64,000 nt of DNA from JBBQVS01 sp964657325 (lineage in GTDB: Bacteria > Chloroflexota > Ktedonobacteria > Ktedonobacterales > Ktedonobacteraceae): NCBI GenBank assembly GCA_964657325.1, contig CAZZVE010000005.1, positions 18,804 through 82,803 of the forward strand, in the 5' to 3' direction. This document shows, in pieces, positions 50,544 through 59,906 of the stretch. The notes below the pieces were generated by a model. That model was given only the letters and a program-made list of their open reading frames with translations. It did not search any database and was not told the origin of the DNA. The first letter of the stretch is position 1; each line of letters opens with the position of its first letter. A program made the translations under genes and the position numbers.

Positions 50544-51821
50544 ATGAACTACGAGCGAACAACGCTACCAAATGGCCTACGTCTACTCACTGCCTCTATG
50601 CCTGGTATGCGCTCTGCCAGCATTGCTTTCTTTTTCAAAAGCGGTTCGCGCTATGAACAAGATCGTATTGCGGGTGTGTCGCATTTTATTGAACATATGC
50701 TTTTCAAAGGCACAAAAAACTACCCTACTGCTCGCCTCATCTCGGAGGCGATTGAAGGCGTTGGTGGTACGTTTAATGGAAGTACGGGTAAAGAGATCAC
50801 AAGTTATACAGCCCGCGTTCCTGGTGAAGAATTGGAAGCTGTCATGACTGTGCTGGCGGATATGATACGTTACTCGCTGTTTGACTCAGCAGAAATCGAG
50901 AAAGAGCGCAGCGTTATCATTGAAGAACTGAGCGCGACACGGGATGACCCACAAGAATGGGTGAATCTTCTTGTGGATGAGGCGATGTGGCCTGAACTTC
51001 CGTTAGGCAGAGATGATGCTGGTACAATAGAGTCGGTAACAGGACTGCAACGTCAGGATATGCTTGCGTATTTAGAAACCCATTATTGTCCTAATTCGCT
51101 TGTGATTAGCGTTGCAGGCAATGTAGACCATCAGCAAACTGTTTCACTTGTTCAACGTCTGTTTGGGGACTGGAAACAACACGATGTTCCTTCATACACT
51201 GAAAGTCTACCACCACGCAATGCTATGCCTTTACGTATGATACAGAAAGACACCGAGCAAACCAATGTATGTTTAGCGACGCTAGGAACCGCGTATGCCT
51301 CGCCTGACTACTATCCTTTGCTGCTTATAAATGCGCTGCTTGGTGACGGAATGAGTTCACGTCTTTTCCAATCTATAAGGGAAGAGCAAGGCTTGGCATA
51401 TGACATCGGTAGCTACCTTAATAGTTATGCTGAAACGGGAAGCCTTGTTGTGAGTGCAGGTGTTGATCCTTCGCAAACAGAAGGAGTCATACGGGCTATT
51501 CTCATCGAATTACAACGCTTACAAGATGTGCCTGTGCCAGCCGATGAACTGAGACGGATCAAAGCTTATGTACGAGGAGGCATTTTACTCGGTTTAGAAG
51601 GGACACAACAAGTCGCTTCATGGCTGGGCAGTCAAGAATGTTTACATGCTAGAGTGCGCGATATTGACGAGGTGATAGCTCTTGTTGAAGCAGTCACTCT
51701 ACATGATATTACTCGTGTCGCGCGAACCTGTTTTGCTCCCGAATGGCGTCGTTTGGCTATTATTGGACCAGGTGAGACAGCACAGGCCGACGTATTTAGG
51801 AAACTGCTTACACAAGAGTAA
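50544..51821 (+). CDS. M16 family zinc peptidase
   Basis: A 425-residue processing-peptidase-like enzyme (mpp/PqqL/YmxG type). The inverted zinc motif is HFIEH (HxxEH, near 51-55) with the third ligand Glu expected in the EEL region near 130. The second half is the catalytically silent M16_C domain. It may clip signal or leader-derived peptides. It begins a same-strand set: a TPR protein, a Roadblock protein and ndk follow with gaps of 25, 24 and 29 bases. The ATG 50544 start has AGGAC upstream; ATG 50520 is an alternative. Confidence 0.9.
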   Translation: MNYERTTLPNGLRLLTASMPGMRSASIAFFFKSGSRYEQDRIAGVSHFIEHMLFKGTKNYPTARLISEAIEGVGGTFNGSTGKEITSYTARVPGEELEAVMTVLADMIRYSLFDSAEIEKERSVIIEELSATRDDPQEWVNLLVDEAMWPELPLGRDDAGTIESVTGLQRQDMLAYLETHYCPNSLVISVAGNVDHQQTVSLVQRLFGDWKQHDVPSYTESLPPRNAMPLRMIQKDTEQTNVCLATLGTAYASPDYYPLLLINALLGDGMSSRLFQSIREEQGLAYDIGSYLNSYAETGSLVVSAGVDPSQTEGVIRAILIELQRLQDVPVPADELRRIKAYVRGGILLGLEGTQQVASWLGSQECLHARVRDIDEVIALVEAVTLHDITRVARTCFAPEWRRLAIIGPGETAQADVFRKLLTQE

Positions 51822-51846
51822 AGCGGGAAGAGGAGATTCAAGTTTT

Positions 51847-54696
51847 ATGGCACAGGTAACGCTTCGTGAGTACTTACAAGGAATAGAAGACACGCTTAGT
51901 GCGGGTCATGTTGATGATGCAGTGAATAAGTGCCAACATGTTCTTACGCGCTTCCCGGAGTCTTTAGAGGTACAACGGCTTTTGGGCGAAGTGTACCTTG
52001 CACGGGGACAGATGGAGGACGCACAACAGGCACTTGACTGGATATTGACTAACGACCCAGAGAATGTAATTGCCTACTGTGATCGTGCGCTCATCAGTGA
52101 ACGTCTCTCAGACTTTGATACGGCTCTAGACTGCTATCAACAGGCATACGAGTTAAGCCGAGGCAACCGCGATATTCGCCAACAGTTTAATATGCTGAGT
52201 GCGAAAGCGGGACAGCAAGGCTTTATGTTTTCACGTGCGGGCCTTGCACGGCTCTACATGCGTGGAGGGTTGCTACCTCAAGCCATACAGGAATGGGATG
52301 CGGTACTTTCCGTCAGTCCTGATCGTCTCGATGCCAGAACAGGACTTCTCGAAGCATACTGGCGCGAAGGCTTATACGACGAAGCTGAACAACTTGCACT
52401 ACAAACGCTTCAAGATGTACCAGGATGCGCGAAAGCGTTGCTGATTCTGGCTCATATCACCGCTCCCAAAAATATGCAGCAGGCGAAAGAATACGTGCAA
52501 CGTGCAGAATTGTTAGATCCTGATCTCTTAATGGCACAAGAACTCTTTGAAGACATGATGATGAGTCAGCCGGGACACCCTTTTCTCAAGCTTTTGAGGA
52601 AGGCTCCAACCATGCTTGATACAAAACAGGTTTCCACAGAACCAACCTCTACAAAGGTCTCTGCTGAACCAGTATTTGCTCATGTTTCAGCCTCACAAGA
52701 AATACCTTATGCACCTGAGGTACCTGTATACGAAATGCCGACTGCTATCAATTTCTTTGAGTGGAACAATTTGGACTCCTGGAATAGTGCTATCGAGACA
52801 CCTGCTAAATCAGAAGTGCAAGAACAACCAAACAATGATGTAGCTGCACTACCCACATGGTCACACGATACGTTCTCCGATGCATGGACGCTACCTGTAC
52901 AACCACCACAGACACAAGAACCACAAAAACAAGAAACATCTTCTACCGCTGAGCAAAAGCTTGAAAGCTTCCTTATCGAGCCTGAGCCTCAAATTGCTTA
53001 CAATGTTGAACAAACTGCACCTGTTCAACCAGAGGATCAGATATGGAATAGTCTAAGTCCAATTGTAGAGCCGAATGTAGACGAAGTATGGCAAAATGGA
53101 CGCGAGATGCATCAAGCACCTGAAGCCTCATGGATGTCAGCTGTGCAAGATGAAAATGTGTCAGCACCACCTGCATGGTTGAGTATGTTGACGCAAGATG
53201 AACTGTTGGGGCAACGACAATCAGACGAGAAAACACCATCTGTAATCGAAGAACGTGAACTTCAGCAATCCTCAATAGAGACACCTGCATTGCCAGGGTC
53301 TCAGTTGTATGGAGAGATTGCTCCTATTGACGAGACTACAGAGGATGTATCTTGGCGCGATGCGTTACAAGCCTCTTTGAATACTACAACAGACGAAGAA
53401 GAGCAGTTTTCCTTTGGTCCTGAATGGTTAAAATCTCTTGGTGCAACGGAACTAGAGCCTAAGCAGCCAGTATCAACGTCAGTAGTGTCTCAGGATCAAC
53501 CAGAAGCTGTAAAAAAGCATGTGGAACACACACAGCCATTATATGAAGAGCCAGAACAACTGCAGGCGACATTTGAACAGTCAGAGTCTGTCAATGCCTC
53601 TCTTCAAGAGCCAGCATCAGGCACACATGCATGGTTAGATGCCCTTTCTGCTGATCCTGAGCAAGTGCAATCCTCCGAGCAAACTGTTGTCAATACGTTA
53701 GAAGATTTAGAGCATAGCTTGCTTTCAGCAGGCTTTGTACCTTTGGAGCCAAATTCACTGTCAGCCATTGCGCAGTCGCAAGACGCTCCTTTTGATACGC
53801 CTTCAGTATCTGAACTCTACAGTTATCGAGAGGAGACGACATACGAAGAGGAACCTTTCTCTTCATCAACGCTCTCTTCTGCTTTGGAGCAACTGGGAAA
53901 CTTAGCAACTCCTCACACACCCTATCAAGCTCCTGAGCCGCTTCTACCTATCGCACAACAAACATCTACACAACCGTTAGAAGAACTCTCCTGGGCTTCT
54001 AGTTTTCGTAGTGTTCCCGCTTTACCACAAGAGGAAACACATAACACCACATCATCTCCTGTTGAAGCTTTACATGAGGTAGTTACAACCAATCCAACTC
54101 CTGATGTGCAGAGTATCACGTCACAAGAGCAAGGTTTTACTTTGCCTGACTCCATTGAAATTTTCCCTAAGTCCGTTTTTGAGCCAACGCAGGAGCCACA
54201 GCGAGCGGAAGGACTAGATATGCCTGTGGCACCAGTAGGGCGTGCAGATGCTTTCTTTGAGAGTGAACTTGAAACAACGATGAAGCGGCCTGCCGTTCGC
54301 TTGCAAGCGATGAAACAACCGCAACACTCGTCAGTGTATGCAACACCGTATCAATCAGCTAGTAAAGGACGTGGTAACGAACACAAGTCAACATCTGCGA
54401 GTGGTAGTGGAAAAGAGGGAGCGCGACATCTGCAAGAGCGATTGATACAGGGTTATCAACATCAGCTTGTTGGCGATTACGACGAAGCAATGCAGGAGTA
54501 CCGCATCATCATCAAAAGTGCGCCTGAACTGCTTGACGAGGTTGTCAGTAATGTACGTGCATTACTAAAGCTTGCTCCAACGTATTCCGCTGGCTACCGG
54601 GTGCTGGGTGATGCTTACATGCGTCAAGGCGAGTACTTGCAAGCGATGGAGGCATATAATAAAGCACTGACAATGGCAAAGAAGGCAAAAGTCTAA
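51847..54696 (+). CDS. Large TPR protein with long acidic/Gln-Pro-rich linker
   Basis: A 949-residue protein. The N-terminal ~235 residues form TPR-like helical repeats (for example LEVQRLLGEVYLARGQMEDA). A low-complexity region rich in Glu, Pro, Gln, Ser and Thr spans about 250-840, with scattered short motifs such as WLSML, WLKSLG and WLDALS, each starting with Trp-Leu. A second TPR pair (about 858-949) closes the protein (AGYRVLGDAYMRQGEYLQAMEAYNKAL). The spaced Trp-Leu motifs may be peptide docking sites. The next gene encodes a Roadblock protein, hinting at a scaffold for a small-GTPase-type or signalling complex. ATG 51847 follows GAGGAG. Confidence 0.82.
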   Translation: MAQVTLREYLQGIEDTLSAGHVDDAVNKCQHVLTRFPESLEVQRLLGEVYLARGQMEDAQQALDWILTNDPENVIAYCDRALISERLSDFDTALDCYQQAYELSRGNRDIRQQFNMLSAKAGQQGFMFSRAGLARLYMRGGLLPQAIQEWDAVLSVSPDRLDARTGLLEAYWREGLYDEAEQLALQTLQDVPGCAKALLILAHITAPKNMQQAKEYVQRAELLDPDLLMAQELFEDMMMSQPGHPFLKLLRKAPTMLDTKQVSTEPTSTKVSAEPVFAHVSASQEIPYAPEVPVYEMPTAINFFEWNNLDSWNSAIETPAKSEVQEQPNNDVAALPTWSHDTFSDAWTLPVQPPQTQEPQKQETSSTAEQKLESFLIEPEPQIAYNVEQTAPVQPEDQIWNSLSPIVEPNVDEVWQNGREMHQAPEASWMSAVQDENVSAPPAWLSMLTQDELLGQRQSDEKTPSVIEERELQQSSIETPALPGSQLYGEIAPIDETTEDVSWRDALQASLNTTTDEEEQFSFGPEWLKSLGATELEPKQPVSTSVVSQDQPEAVKKHVEHTQPLYEEPEQLQATFEQSESVNASLQEPASGTHAWLDALSADPEQVQSSEQTVVNTLEDLEHSLLSAGFVPLEPNSLSAIAQSQDAPFDTPSVSELYSYREETTYEEEPFSSSTLSSALEQLGNLATPHTPYQAPEPLLPIAQQTSTQPLEELSWASSFRSVPALPQEETHNTTSSPVEALHEVVTTNPTPDVQSITSQEQGFTLPDSIEIFPKSVFEPTQEPQRAEGLDMPVAPVGRADAFFESELETTMKRPAVRLQAMKQPQHSSVYATPYQSASKGRGNEHKSTSASGSGKEGARHLQERLIQGYQHQLVGDYDEAMQEYRIIIKSAPELLDEVVSNVRALLKLAPTYSAGYRVLGDAYMRQGEYLQAMEAYNKALTMAKKAKV

Positions 54697-54720
54697 AGCG
54701 TCGGAAGGAGGGAGTCAATC

Positions 54721-55068
54721 ATGGAAACAATTCTGCAACGCTTGACCGATCTGGATGATGTATATGGGGCAATTATTGTTGGGAAGGATGGCCTCATCGT
54801 TTCGGGAACACTGCATAGCGAAGATGAGGAAGTGATTGGGGCAATGTCGGCAGCCGCCTTTGGCTCTACCACAAACTATACGGCGCAGATCAGTCAAGGT
54901 GAAACGCACCGTATCATTATTGAGACTCAAGACGGGACCATTCAAATGGAAGAGGCGGGTGATCTCATTCTCGTCGTGACAACGCGGAGTTCCGGTAACA
55001 TCGGGCGCATCCGCTTAGAAATGAAAAAAGTTTGTCGCCAGATCATGCAACTGGTGGCAAGCTATTAA
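54721..55068 (+). CDS. Roadblock/LC7 domain protein
   Basis: A 115-residue single-domain protein of the Roadblock/LC7 (MglB-like) family: METILQRLTDLDDVYGAIIV at the start, GLIVSG strand near 25 and IRLEMKKVCRQI helix at the end. Such proteins dimerise and act as regulators or GTPase-activating partners of Ras-like GTPases, or bind kinases. No MglA-like GTPase is encoded in the window. A strong GGAAGGAGGG site precedes the ATG. It lies 24 bases after the TPR gene and 29 before ndk. Confidence 0.88.
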   Translation: METILQRLTDLDDVYGAIIVGKDGLIVSGTLHSEDEEVIGAMSAAAFGSTTNYTAQISQGETHRIIIETQDGTIQMEEAGDLILVVTTRSSGNIGRIRLEMKKVCRQIMQLVASY

Positions 55069-55097
55069 ACAATAACGAAGGAGCTAGCAATAGCCAT

Positions 55098-55547
55098 ATG
55101 GAGCAGACACTTATTATCGTAAAACCCGAAGGGGTACAGCGAGGCATTATTGGTAATGTACTCGCACGTTTTGAGCAACGCGGGCTTAAGTTCGCCGCGC
55201 TGAAACTTATTCACATTACGCCAGAACTCGCCGAGGAACACTACGGCGTACATAAAGGCAAGGGCTTTTATCCTGGTCTCGTTAAGCACATTACCTCTGG
55301 ACCAGTTGTTGTTGGTGTGGTAGAGGGACCAAAGGCTATTAGCGTTGTACGCACAACGATGGGTGCCACTAATGCAGCCGAGGCCATTCCTGGCACTATT
55401 CGCGGTGATTATGCTATTGAAATTGGTTTCAATATCATTCACGGCTCAGATAGTCCAGAGAATGCTGCAAAGGAAATTAGCCTGTTCTTCAAGCCAGAAG
55501 AGTTGGTAAGCTATACGGTTGTTACAGAACCTTGGGTTCACGAATAG
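55098..55547 (+). CDS. ndk: Nucleoside diphosphate kinase
   Basis: A 149-residue enzyme that exchanges phosphates among NTPs and dNTPs. Visible: start MEQTLIIVKPEGVQRGIIG, the phosphate-binding region, and the phospho-His in NIIHGSDS near 117. Length matches the family. ATG 55098 is the family start; the frame is open 22 residues upstream, but AAGGAG fits the chosen start. It is last in the M16-TPR-Roadblock run and is followed by a perfect 36-bp hairpin. Confidence 0.97.
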   Translation: MEQTLIIVKPEGVQRGIIGNVLARFEQRGLKFAALKLIHITPELAEEHYGVHKGKGFYPGLVKHITSGPVVVGVVEGPKAISVVRTTMGATNAAEAIPGTIRGDYAIEIGFNIIHGSDSPENAAKEISLFFKPEELVSYTVVTEPWVHE

Positions 55548-55556
55548 CTGTCGCAC

Positions 55557-55630
55557 AAGCACAGAAGAATGGAAATATGGGTTGCATTCGATGTATCGAA
55601 TGCAACCCATATTTCCATTCTTCTGTGCTT
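55557..55630. terminator. Perfect 36-bp bidirectional hairpin after ndk
   Basis: Arms 55557-55592 and 55595-55630 are exact inverted copies with a 2-base loop, the longest in the window. It starts 10 bases after the ndk stop and overlaps the TAA stop of the convergent small gene at 55629. Confidence 0.85.
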
Positions 55631-55904
55631 AAAATGATGCTAGAGGTGTTTCTTCAGGAGTGGAGGCTTGTTTCGCTCGCTTTTTCTCTGCGAGTCGCCA
55701 GCAGCATGTTTTACTCCGAAAGCACTTTTCTTGCTCTTCTTGTGTGACTGGAGGAGTGTTTTTCAGACAAAAGACCTGATACATTGGCTCACCAGCGTTC
55801 ACATCATTGCAAGGAAACCAACGCTCACGATAGAATGGACAGGCATTCCTATGCTTACGCCAATTTGAGTTTTCAGATGGATTTGTGTTTATTGTGCCCG
55901 CCAA
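55629..55904 (-). CDS. Small six-cysteine protein, unknown function
   Basis: A 91-residue protein with six Cys: NACPFY (near 22), PC near 32, VFCLK near 46, EKC near 61 and TCC near 66-67. The spacing and the QxxxC...CPxx-like end recall a Cys-containing metal-binding motif (CPxLGL...CL...CP) that I remember in other Chloroflexota proteins, but with a changed core; this is tentative. The start would be TTG 55904, with AGGAAGG upstream; there is no ATG. The stop lies inside the ndk hairpin. It could also be a remnant of a larger gene. Confidence 0.5.
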   Translation of the reverse strand: MAGTINTNPSENSNWRKHRNACPFYRERWFPCNDVNAGEPMYQVFCLKNTPPVTQEEQEKCFRSKTCCWRLAEKKRAKQASTPEETPLASF

Positions 55905-56107
55905 CCGGATATCCTTCCTAACTTATGGGAGTAGTGGTTATAGTCTATTTTACTACGAACTGCCTGGACGTTATTGGCAGTTTGTATGATAATAAATTTG
56001 CAATGAACGTAGTATACCACATCATCTTGAGAACAATAGAAGTATGACTACAGACAAAGAGGCACCTTTTATGGTATACTTGTATATGGAAAGACGAGAG
56101 AGAAACA

Positions 56108-56881
56108 GTGGTTGAGCAAAAATTAGAGCAAACACCTTGGTCCCTTCGACAAACACTGGTTGGTACGTTCTTCACTCTTGTTCCCTGGATAATTCTTGCG
56201 CTGAGTCTTGCTGGTCTTAACACAAGTGGAAAGCCAACACAACCTCGGCATCTTTCACCACAAGCGGACCTAATTAGTGCCATCGTTACCTTTCTCTTCT
56301 CCGTCCTGGTCGAAGGTGCATTTCTTATTGCGCCATTTTACTTCGCTAACCGTACTGTTTCAGCTTTTAGTAATCACCGCCGCTCGGTTTTTAACGCGTT
56401 AGGCTTCAGACGCTTTCAATGGTTGAGTACGTTGAGTATGATCGTCTTGCTATTCCTCGCTTTTTATCTCGTCAATGGCTTTTACCAGTATGTTATCACC
56501 GTGTTTCATCTGAATTTACAGACGAACGATCAAGTAATTCTACAGCAAAGCAAAGATGCGCCATTAACGACGTATGCAACACTTATCGCAAGTGTGCTGG
56601 TTGCTCCTGTTTGCGAGGAAACTTTCTTTCGTGGCTTCGTCTTCGCTGGCTTCCTCAATCGCATGCCTGTCACTGTAGCAATTCTCCTGAGTTCACTGCT
56701 CTTTGCAATCGCGCACGCCGACCTCGGCTCCTTTGCCGTTCTCTTTTTCATTGGCCTTGCGCTGGCCTTTGTACGTTGGCGTACACGTTCAATCTGGCCC
56801 GGAATTTTGCTCCACCTGCTCAATAATGGTGTGGGTGCTCTAGTGATCGTCCTTGTCATGACGGGCGTGCTGAAGCAGTAA
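56108..56881 (+). CDS. CPBP family intramembrane metalloprotease
   Basis: A 257-residue membrane protein of the CPBP (CAAX protease and bacteriocin-processing, Abi) family with about seven hydrophobic segments. Motif 1 EETFFRG (near 175, EExxxR), motif 2 FAIAH (near 202) and motif 3 HLLNN (near 238) provide the metal site. The family cuts peptides inside the membrane or gives bacteriocin immunity; target unknown. GTG 56108 is the start, with GAGAGAG upstream. It stands alone between small genes. Confidence 0.9.
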   Translation: MVEQKLEQTPWSLRQTLVGTFFTLVPWIILALSLAGLNTSGKPTQPRHLSPQADLISAIVTFLFSVLVEGAFLIAPFYFANRTVSAFSNHRRSVFNALGFRRFQWLSTLSMIVLLFLAFYLVNGFYQYVITVFHLNLQTNDQVILQQSKDAPLTTYATLIASVLVAPVCEETFFRGFVFAGFLNRMPVTVAILLSSLLFAIAHADLGSFAVLFFIGLALAFVRWRTRSIWPGILLHLLNNGVGALVIVLVMTGVLKQ

Positions 56882-56909
56882 CAAGGATTGTTCGTGAATT
56901 TGGACTGCA

Positions 56910-57551
56910 TCACTCTTCAATTGAAGAGCGTTTTACTGGTTGTCTGAGAACAGTATGCATCTTTTCAGGTGCTATTTTGCGAGGATCGTTGAGATAGATT
57001 TCGTGATGTTTGCCTTGGGTGAAATAGTGGTGTTCTTCGATAAACCGTTCAATCCTCTCGATAGTTTGCCCCTCGGTCGCAAACGGGCCGACATGCATAA
57101 TCTGAACTGCTGTCCCTTCGTAAAGGCTTTCCAAGCGCATTTTGTCCAATATAGGCAGGTTTTTCTTCCGTTTCGCCTGTGTCAGAGCAGTAGTAAACCA
57201 TTCATCTTTGATAACATTCGGTTGCATAATCATCATTGTCCACTGCCAGTTCTCCCGACTGACGTTCATCCCTCCTTCTGCTTCTGTCCACCATAAACCC
57301 TCAAGAGGCATGACAGCATAATCGAGCGAAACTTCTTTCTTGAGCAGAAACTTTATCGTATAAGCTACTGAGTAGAGAGCTTCAACAGCATCTTTATATT
57401 CCTGAGCAGTATTTGGGTCGCCCGTACCGTCCAACATTAAAAAGGTCATCTTGGGAACTTCAACTACTGTCACCTCTCGTGGTGAGGGATTGTATAAGTG
57501 TTTGAGGTCTTTTTTGAAGTCTTGTTTTGTTGTGCCAAGTTCTTTGCTCAT
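56910..57551 (-). CDS. GyrI-like small-molecule-binding domain protein
   Basis: A 213-residue protein with the GyrI/SbmC-like fold: PREVTVVEVPKMTFLML at the start and VQIMHVGPFATEGQTIERIERFI near 150 are typical of this family. These domains bind hydrophobic drugs or act as hydrolases, and often occur as stand-alone sensors or multidrug-binding modules. ATG 57551 follows GGAGAG and is preferred over 57611. No regulator is fused to it. Confidence 0.82.
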   Translation of the reverse strand: MSKELGTTKQDFKKDLKHLYNPSPREVTVVEVPKMTFLMLDGTGDPNTAQEYKDAVEALYSVAYTIKFLLKKEVSLDYAVMPLEGLWWTEAEGGMNVSRENWQWTMMIMQPNVIKDEWFTTALTQAKRKKNLPILDKMRLESLYEGTAVQIMHVGPFATEGQTIERIERFIEEHHYFTQGKHHEIYLNDPRKIAPEKMHTVLRQPVKRSSIEE

Positions 57552-57675
57552 AACTCTCCTGCTTGTTGACACTGTAATAAGCACAATTACTATGTTACAT
57601 ATTACAACCACTGTTCACTTTGAGACAATAGAAAACGTGTTATTATCATGAAATATTTAAGGAGGATGTGTGCAC

Positions 57676-58257
57676 ATGAGAAACGTAGAAATCCAGAATA
57701 AACGAACCGTGTTCGATGACAAGTTCAAAATAGATGAGGCTACTCTACGCTTCCAAAAATTTAACGGTCAAATGAGTGATACAGTACATCGGCTTGTATT
57801 CGAGCGTGGTGACTCGGCGGCAGCCTTGCTCTTAAATAAAGATACGCAAAAAGTTCTGCTTATAGAGCAATTCCGATATCCCACCTACGAAAAAGGGCTA
57901 GGCTGGATACAAGAGGTGGTTGCTGGCGTCATTGACAAGGGCGAGCAACCCGAAGAGACGATTCGACGCGAAATCCGTGAAGAAATTGGCTACGAGGTAC
58001 ACGAACCATTGACACATATCGCCACGTTCTACGTCTCTCCAGGAGGGACATCTGAACGCAACATGCTCTACTACGCCGAGGTTAGCAACTCAGATCGTGT
58101 TTCTGCAGGTGGAGGAAAAGTATCTGAGCACGAAGATATCGAGCTGGTAGAAATGACGCTCCCCGAACTCTGGCAAGCATTAGACAATGGCGATATCGTG
58201 GATGCTAAGACGCTGATTGCTGTGCAATGGTTGCGAAACAGAATGGATAAGTTATAG
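57676..58257 (+). CDS. Nudix hydrolase, ADP-ribose/GDP-mannose pyrophosphatase type
   Basis: A 193-residue protein of the NudF/NudK-like group. The Nudix box runs GVIDKGEQPEETIRREIREE (near 93-112) with REIREE metal ligands, followed by the FYVSPGGTSER element, which in ADP-ribose pyrophosphatases lies next to the catalytic loop. It likely splits ADP-ribose or sugar nucleotides. AAGGAGGA lies 9 bases before ATG 57676, which decides against GTG 57670. Confidence 0.9.
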   Translation: MRNVEIQNKRTVFDDKFKIDEATLRFQKFNGQMSDTVHRLVFERGDSAAALLLNKDTQKVLLIEQFRYPTYEKGLGWIQEVVAGVIDKGEQPEETIRREIREEIGYEVHEPLTHIATFYVSPGGTSERNMLYYAEVSNSDRVSAGGGKVSEHEDIELVEMTLPELWQALDNGDIVDAKTLIAVQWLRNRMDKL

Positions 58258-58293
58258 ATGTAAGAAGGTGTAAAAATCCTCTTTACTCATCTT

Positions 58294-59130
58294 CTAAAGA
58301 TGTTGTATCTCGCCCTGTAACACTCTCATCACTCCTAACAAAACACAAAGCAAAAGCACTTGCGAGAAAAAGAAGGGGGTACCGAGCGTATCGTTACTCA
58401 TGAATGGTACAAATAAAAGCAGGAGTGCAACTATACCAAAAAGAAATGTAACACAGGTTTGGCTTCTCCAACACGAGGGGCGTAGCCACCAAATTGCAAC
58501 ACAAAGAGAAAGTAAAACAGTAATTGTCACACTAGCAAGTACCCTTGTATGATGTGGATCATTTCGAGAGAGTATGTAGAGCACTCCAACTGCTCCTCCA
58601 CCTACAAGTGGGACAAGCCAAAAAAATAGACTATCCCAACGTCGAAACGGAATACGATGTGTAGAAAAACAGATAAAGGTTGCGAGGAGTGTACATGCCA
58701 TTACAGCTTGAAATTGCAGAGCGATGAGTGAACGTCCACTTATGCCAAGTAGTGTTGCCACATAACTCGCACCTGTGAATACTGCCCAAATACTCCCAAA
58801 GGTACTTCCTATACGTATCCACGTAGAACGTCCTTTTATGCTAAGGACAATAAAGCTTATCAATATAAGTAGTACATGGATGAGAAGCACCCATTCGGCT
58901 TTGTACGCTTTGTTCAGCCACCCTTGTGTGAGCACGCTTTCGACGCTTAAACCGCCGACTACAGTCAAGAAAAAGACCATGATGAAGCGTGGTGTCCAGA
59001 CAGTGGGCGAAGAAAGAATTTTCTTCTCTTCATCCCGTAGTGGTTGAATACCGTTCTCTTGTGTTTCCTCAACTATTACAGCCGAAGTATTGGAAGTGAC
59101 GTTCTCAGGTTGTGTAACAAAATCTGCCAT
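58294..59130 (-). CDS. Multi-span membrane protein, unknown function
   Basis: A 278-residue protein with about eight hydrophobic segments after a 48-residue hydrophilic N-terminus. No motif recognised. It lies 85 bases downstream of the arsenosugar-type glycosyltransferase genes on the same strand, yet nothing ties it functionally to them. The ribosome-binding sequence before ATG 59130 is weak. Confidence 0.6.
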   Translation of the reverse strand: MADFVTQPENVTSNTSAVIVEETQENGIQPLRDEEKKILSSPTVWTPRFIMVFFLTVVGGLSVESVLTQGWLNKAYKAEWVLLIHVLLILISFIVLSIKGRSTWIRIGSTFGSIWAVFTGASYVATLLGISGRSLIALQFQAVMACTLLATFICFSTHRIPFRRWDSLFFWLVPLVGGGAVGVLYILSRNDPHHTRVLASVTITVLLSLCVAIWWLRPSCWRSQTCVTFLFGIVALLLLFVPFMSNDTLGTPFFFSQVLLLCVLLGVMRVLQGEIQHL

Positions 59131-59214
59131 AGCAAGGGCACTCTCTTTATTTTTTATGGTCCTTTTTGATAACGAACAAACATATGTATCAGGTACAAAT
59201 GTAACTGTATCATA

Positions 59215-59895
59215 CTACCGTATTGGTGGCCAAAGCCACTCGTAGAGTGCGGGATGTACTTTGAGCAGGTAAAGAATGCGAATGAGGACAACAGTGAGCT
59301 GCGTACGGAGCAAACCCCAACGCTGATGACGGCGTGCAGAGGTCTCGACTTCGGCGTTGAGCAACACGACACTTCCCACTTTTCCCATCCGTTCGCTGTA
59401 GTCAACGTCTTCCATGAAAGGCCACTCCCGATACCCTTCTAACCTTTGAAAAACACTGCGTCGAGTGAAAATAGCTTGATCGCCTGTATAACTCTTTGTA
59501 CGCAACGAGCGTTGTGTGATATTCTCGCAGATACGCCGATAGATAGGACGTGTATCATCGAAACGCATCCGAAATGCACCACCGTCTACGTTTTCATCTT
59601 GCATCATATCAAGCAATTCAGCGATGCCAGTTTGCTCAGGAAATGTATCGGCATGCAGAAAAAGTAGAATGTTTCCTTGAGTTGCTGCTACGCCTGCATT
59701 CAATTGTCCTCCACGTCCACGCTTCGTGATAATGACACGCACATGCTGACTTGAAACAGCAACGGTCTTATCCGTACTTTCGCCATCAACAACAAGAATT
59801 TCGGCATCGGGAGCGCATTCCTGTATACGCAAAAGTGTTTTCTCAATGCAGGCTTCCTCGTTGAATGTTGGAATGATAATCGAAAGCTGTGGCAT
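59215..59895 (-). CDS. Family 2 glycosyltransferase, TIGR04283-like
   Basis: A 226-residue GT-A enzyme: LSIIIPTFNEE start, LVVDGESTD (near 33), LLFLHADT (near 78) and a CHAD-like late MEDVDYSERM acid motif (near 175). The LFLHADT and GDQAIF strings match the TIGR04283 type, often near arsenic methylation genes and proposed in arsenosugar synthesis. Its start lies 11 bases after the stop of a paralogous GT gene, so the two are an operon. The exact sugar donor is unknown. AAAGGG precedes ATG 59895. Confidence 0.85.
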   Translation of the reverse strand: MPQLSIIIPTFNEEACIEKTLLRIQECAPDAEILVVDGESTDKTVAVSSQHVRVIITKRGRGGQLNAGVAATQGNILLFLHADTFPEQTGIAELLDMMQDENVDGGAFRMRFDDTRPIYRRICENITQRSLRTKSYTGDQAIFTRRSVFQRLEGYREWPFMEDVDYSERMGKVGSVVLLNAEVETSARRHQRWGLLRTQLTVVLIRILYLLKVHPALYEWLWPPIR

Positions 59896-59906
59896 AGACA
59901 AACCCT

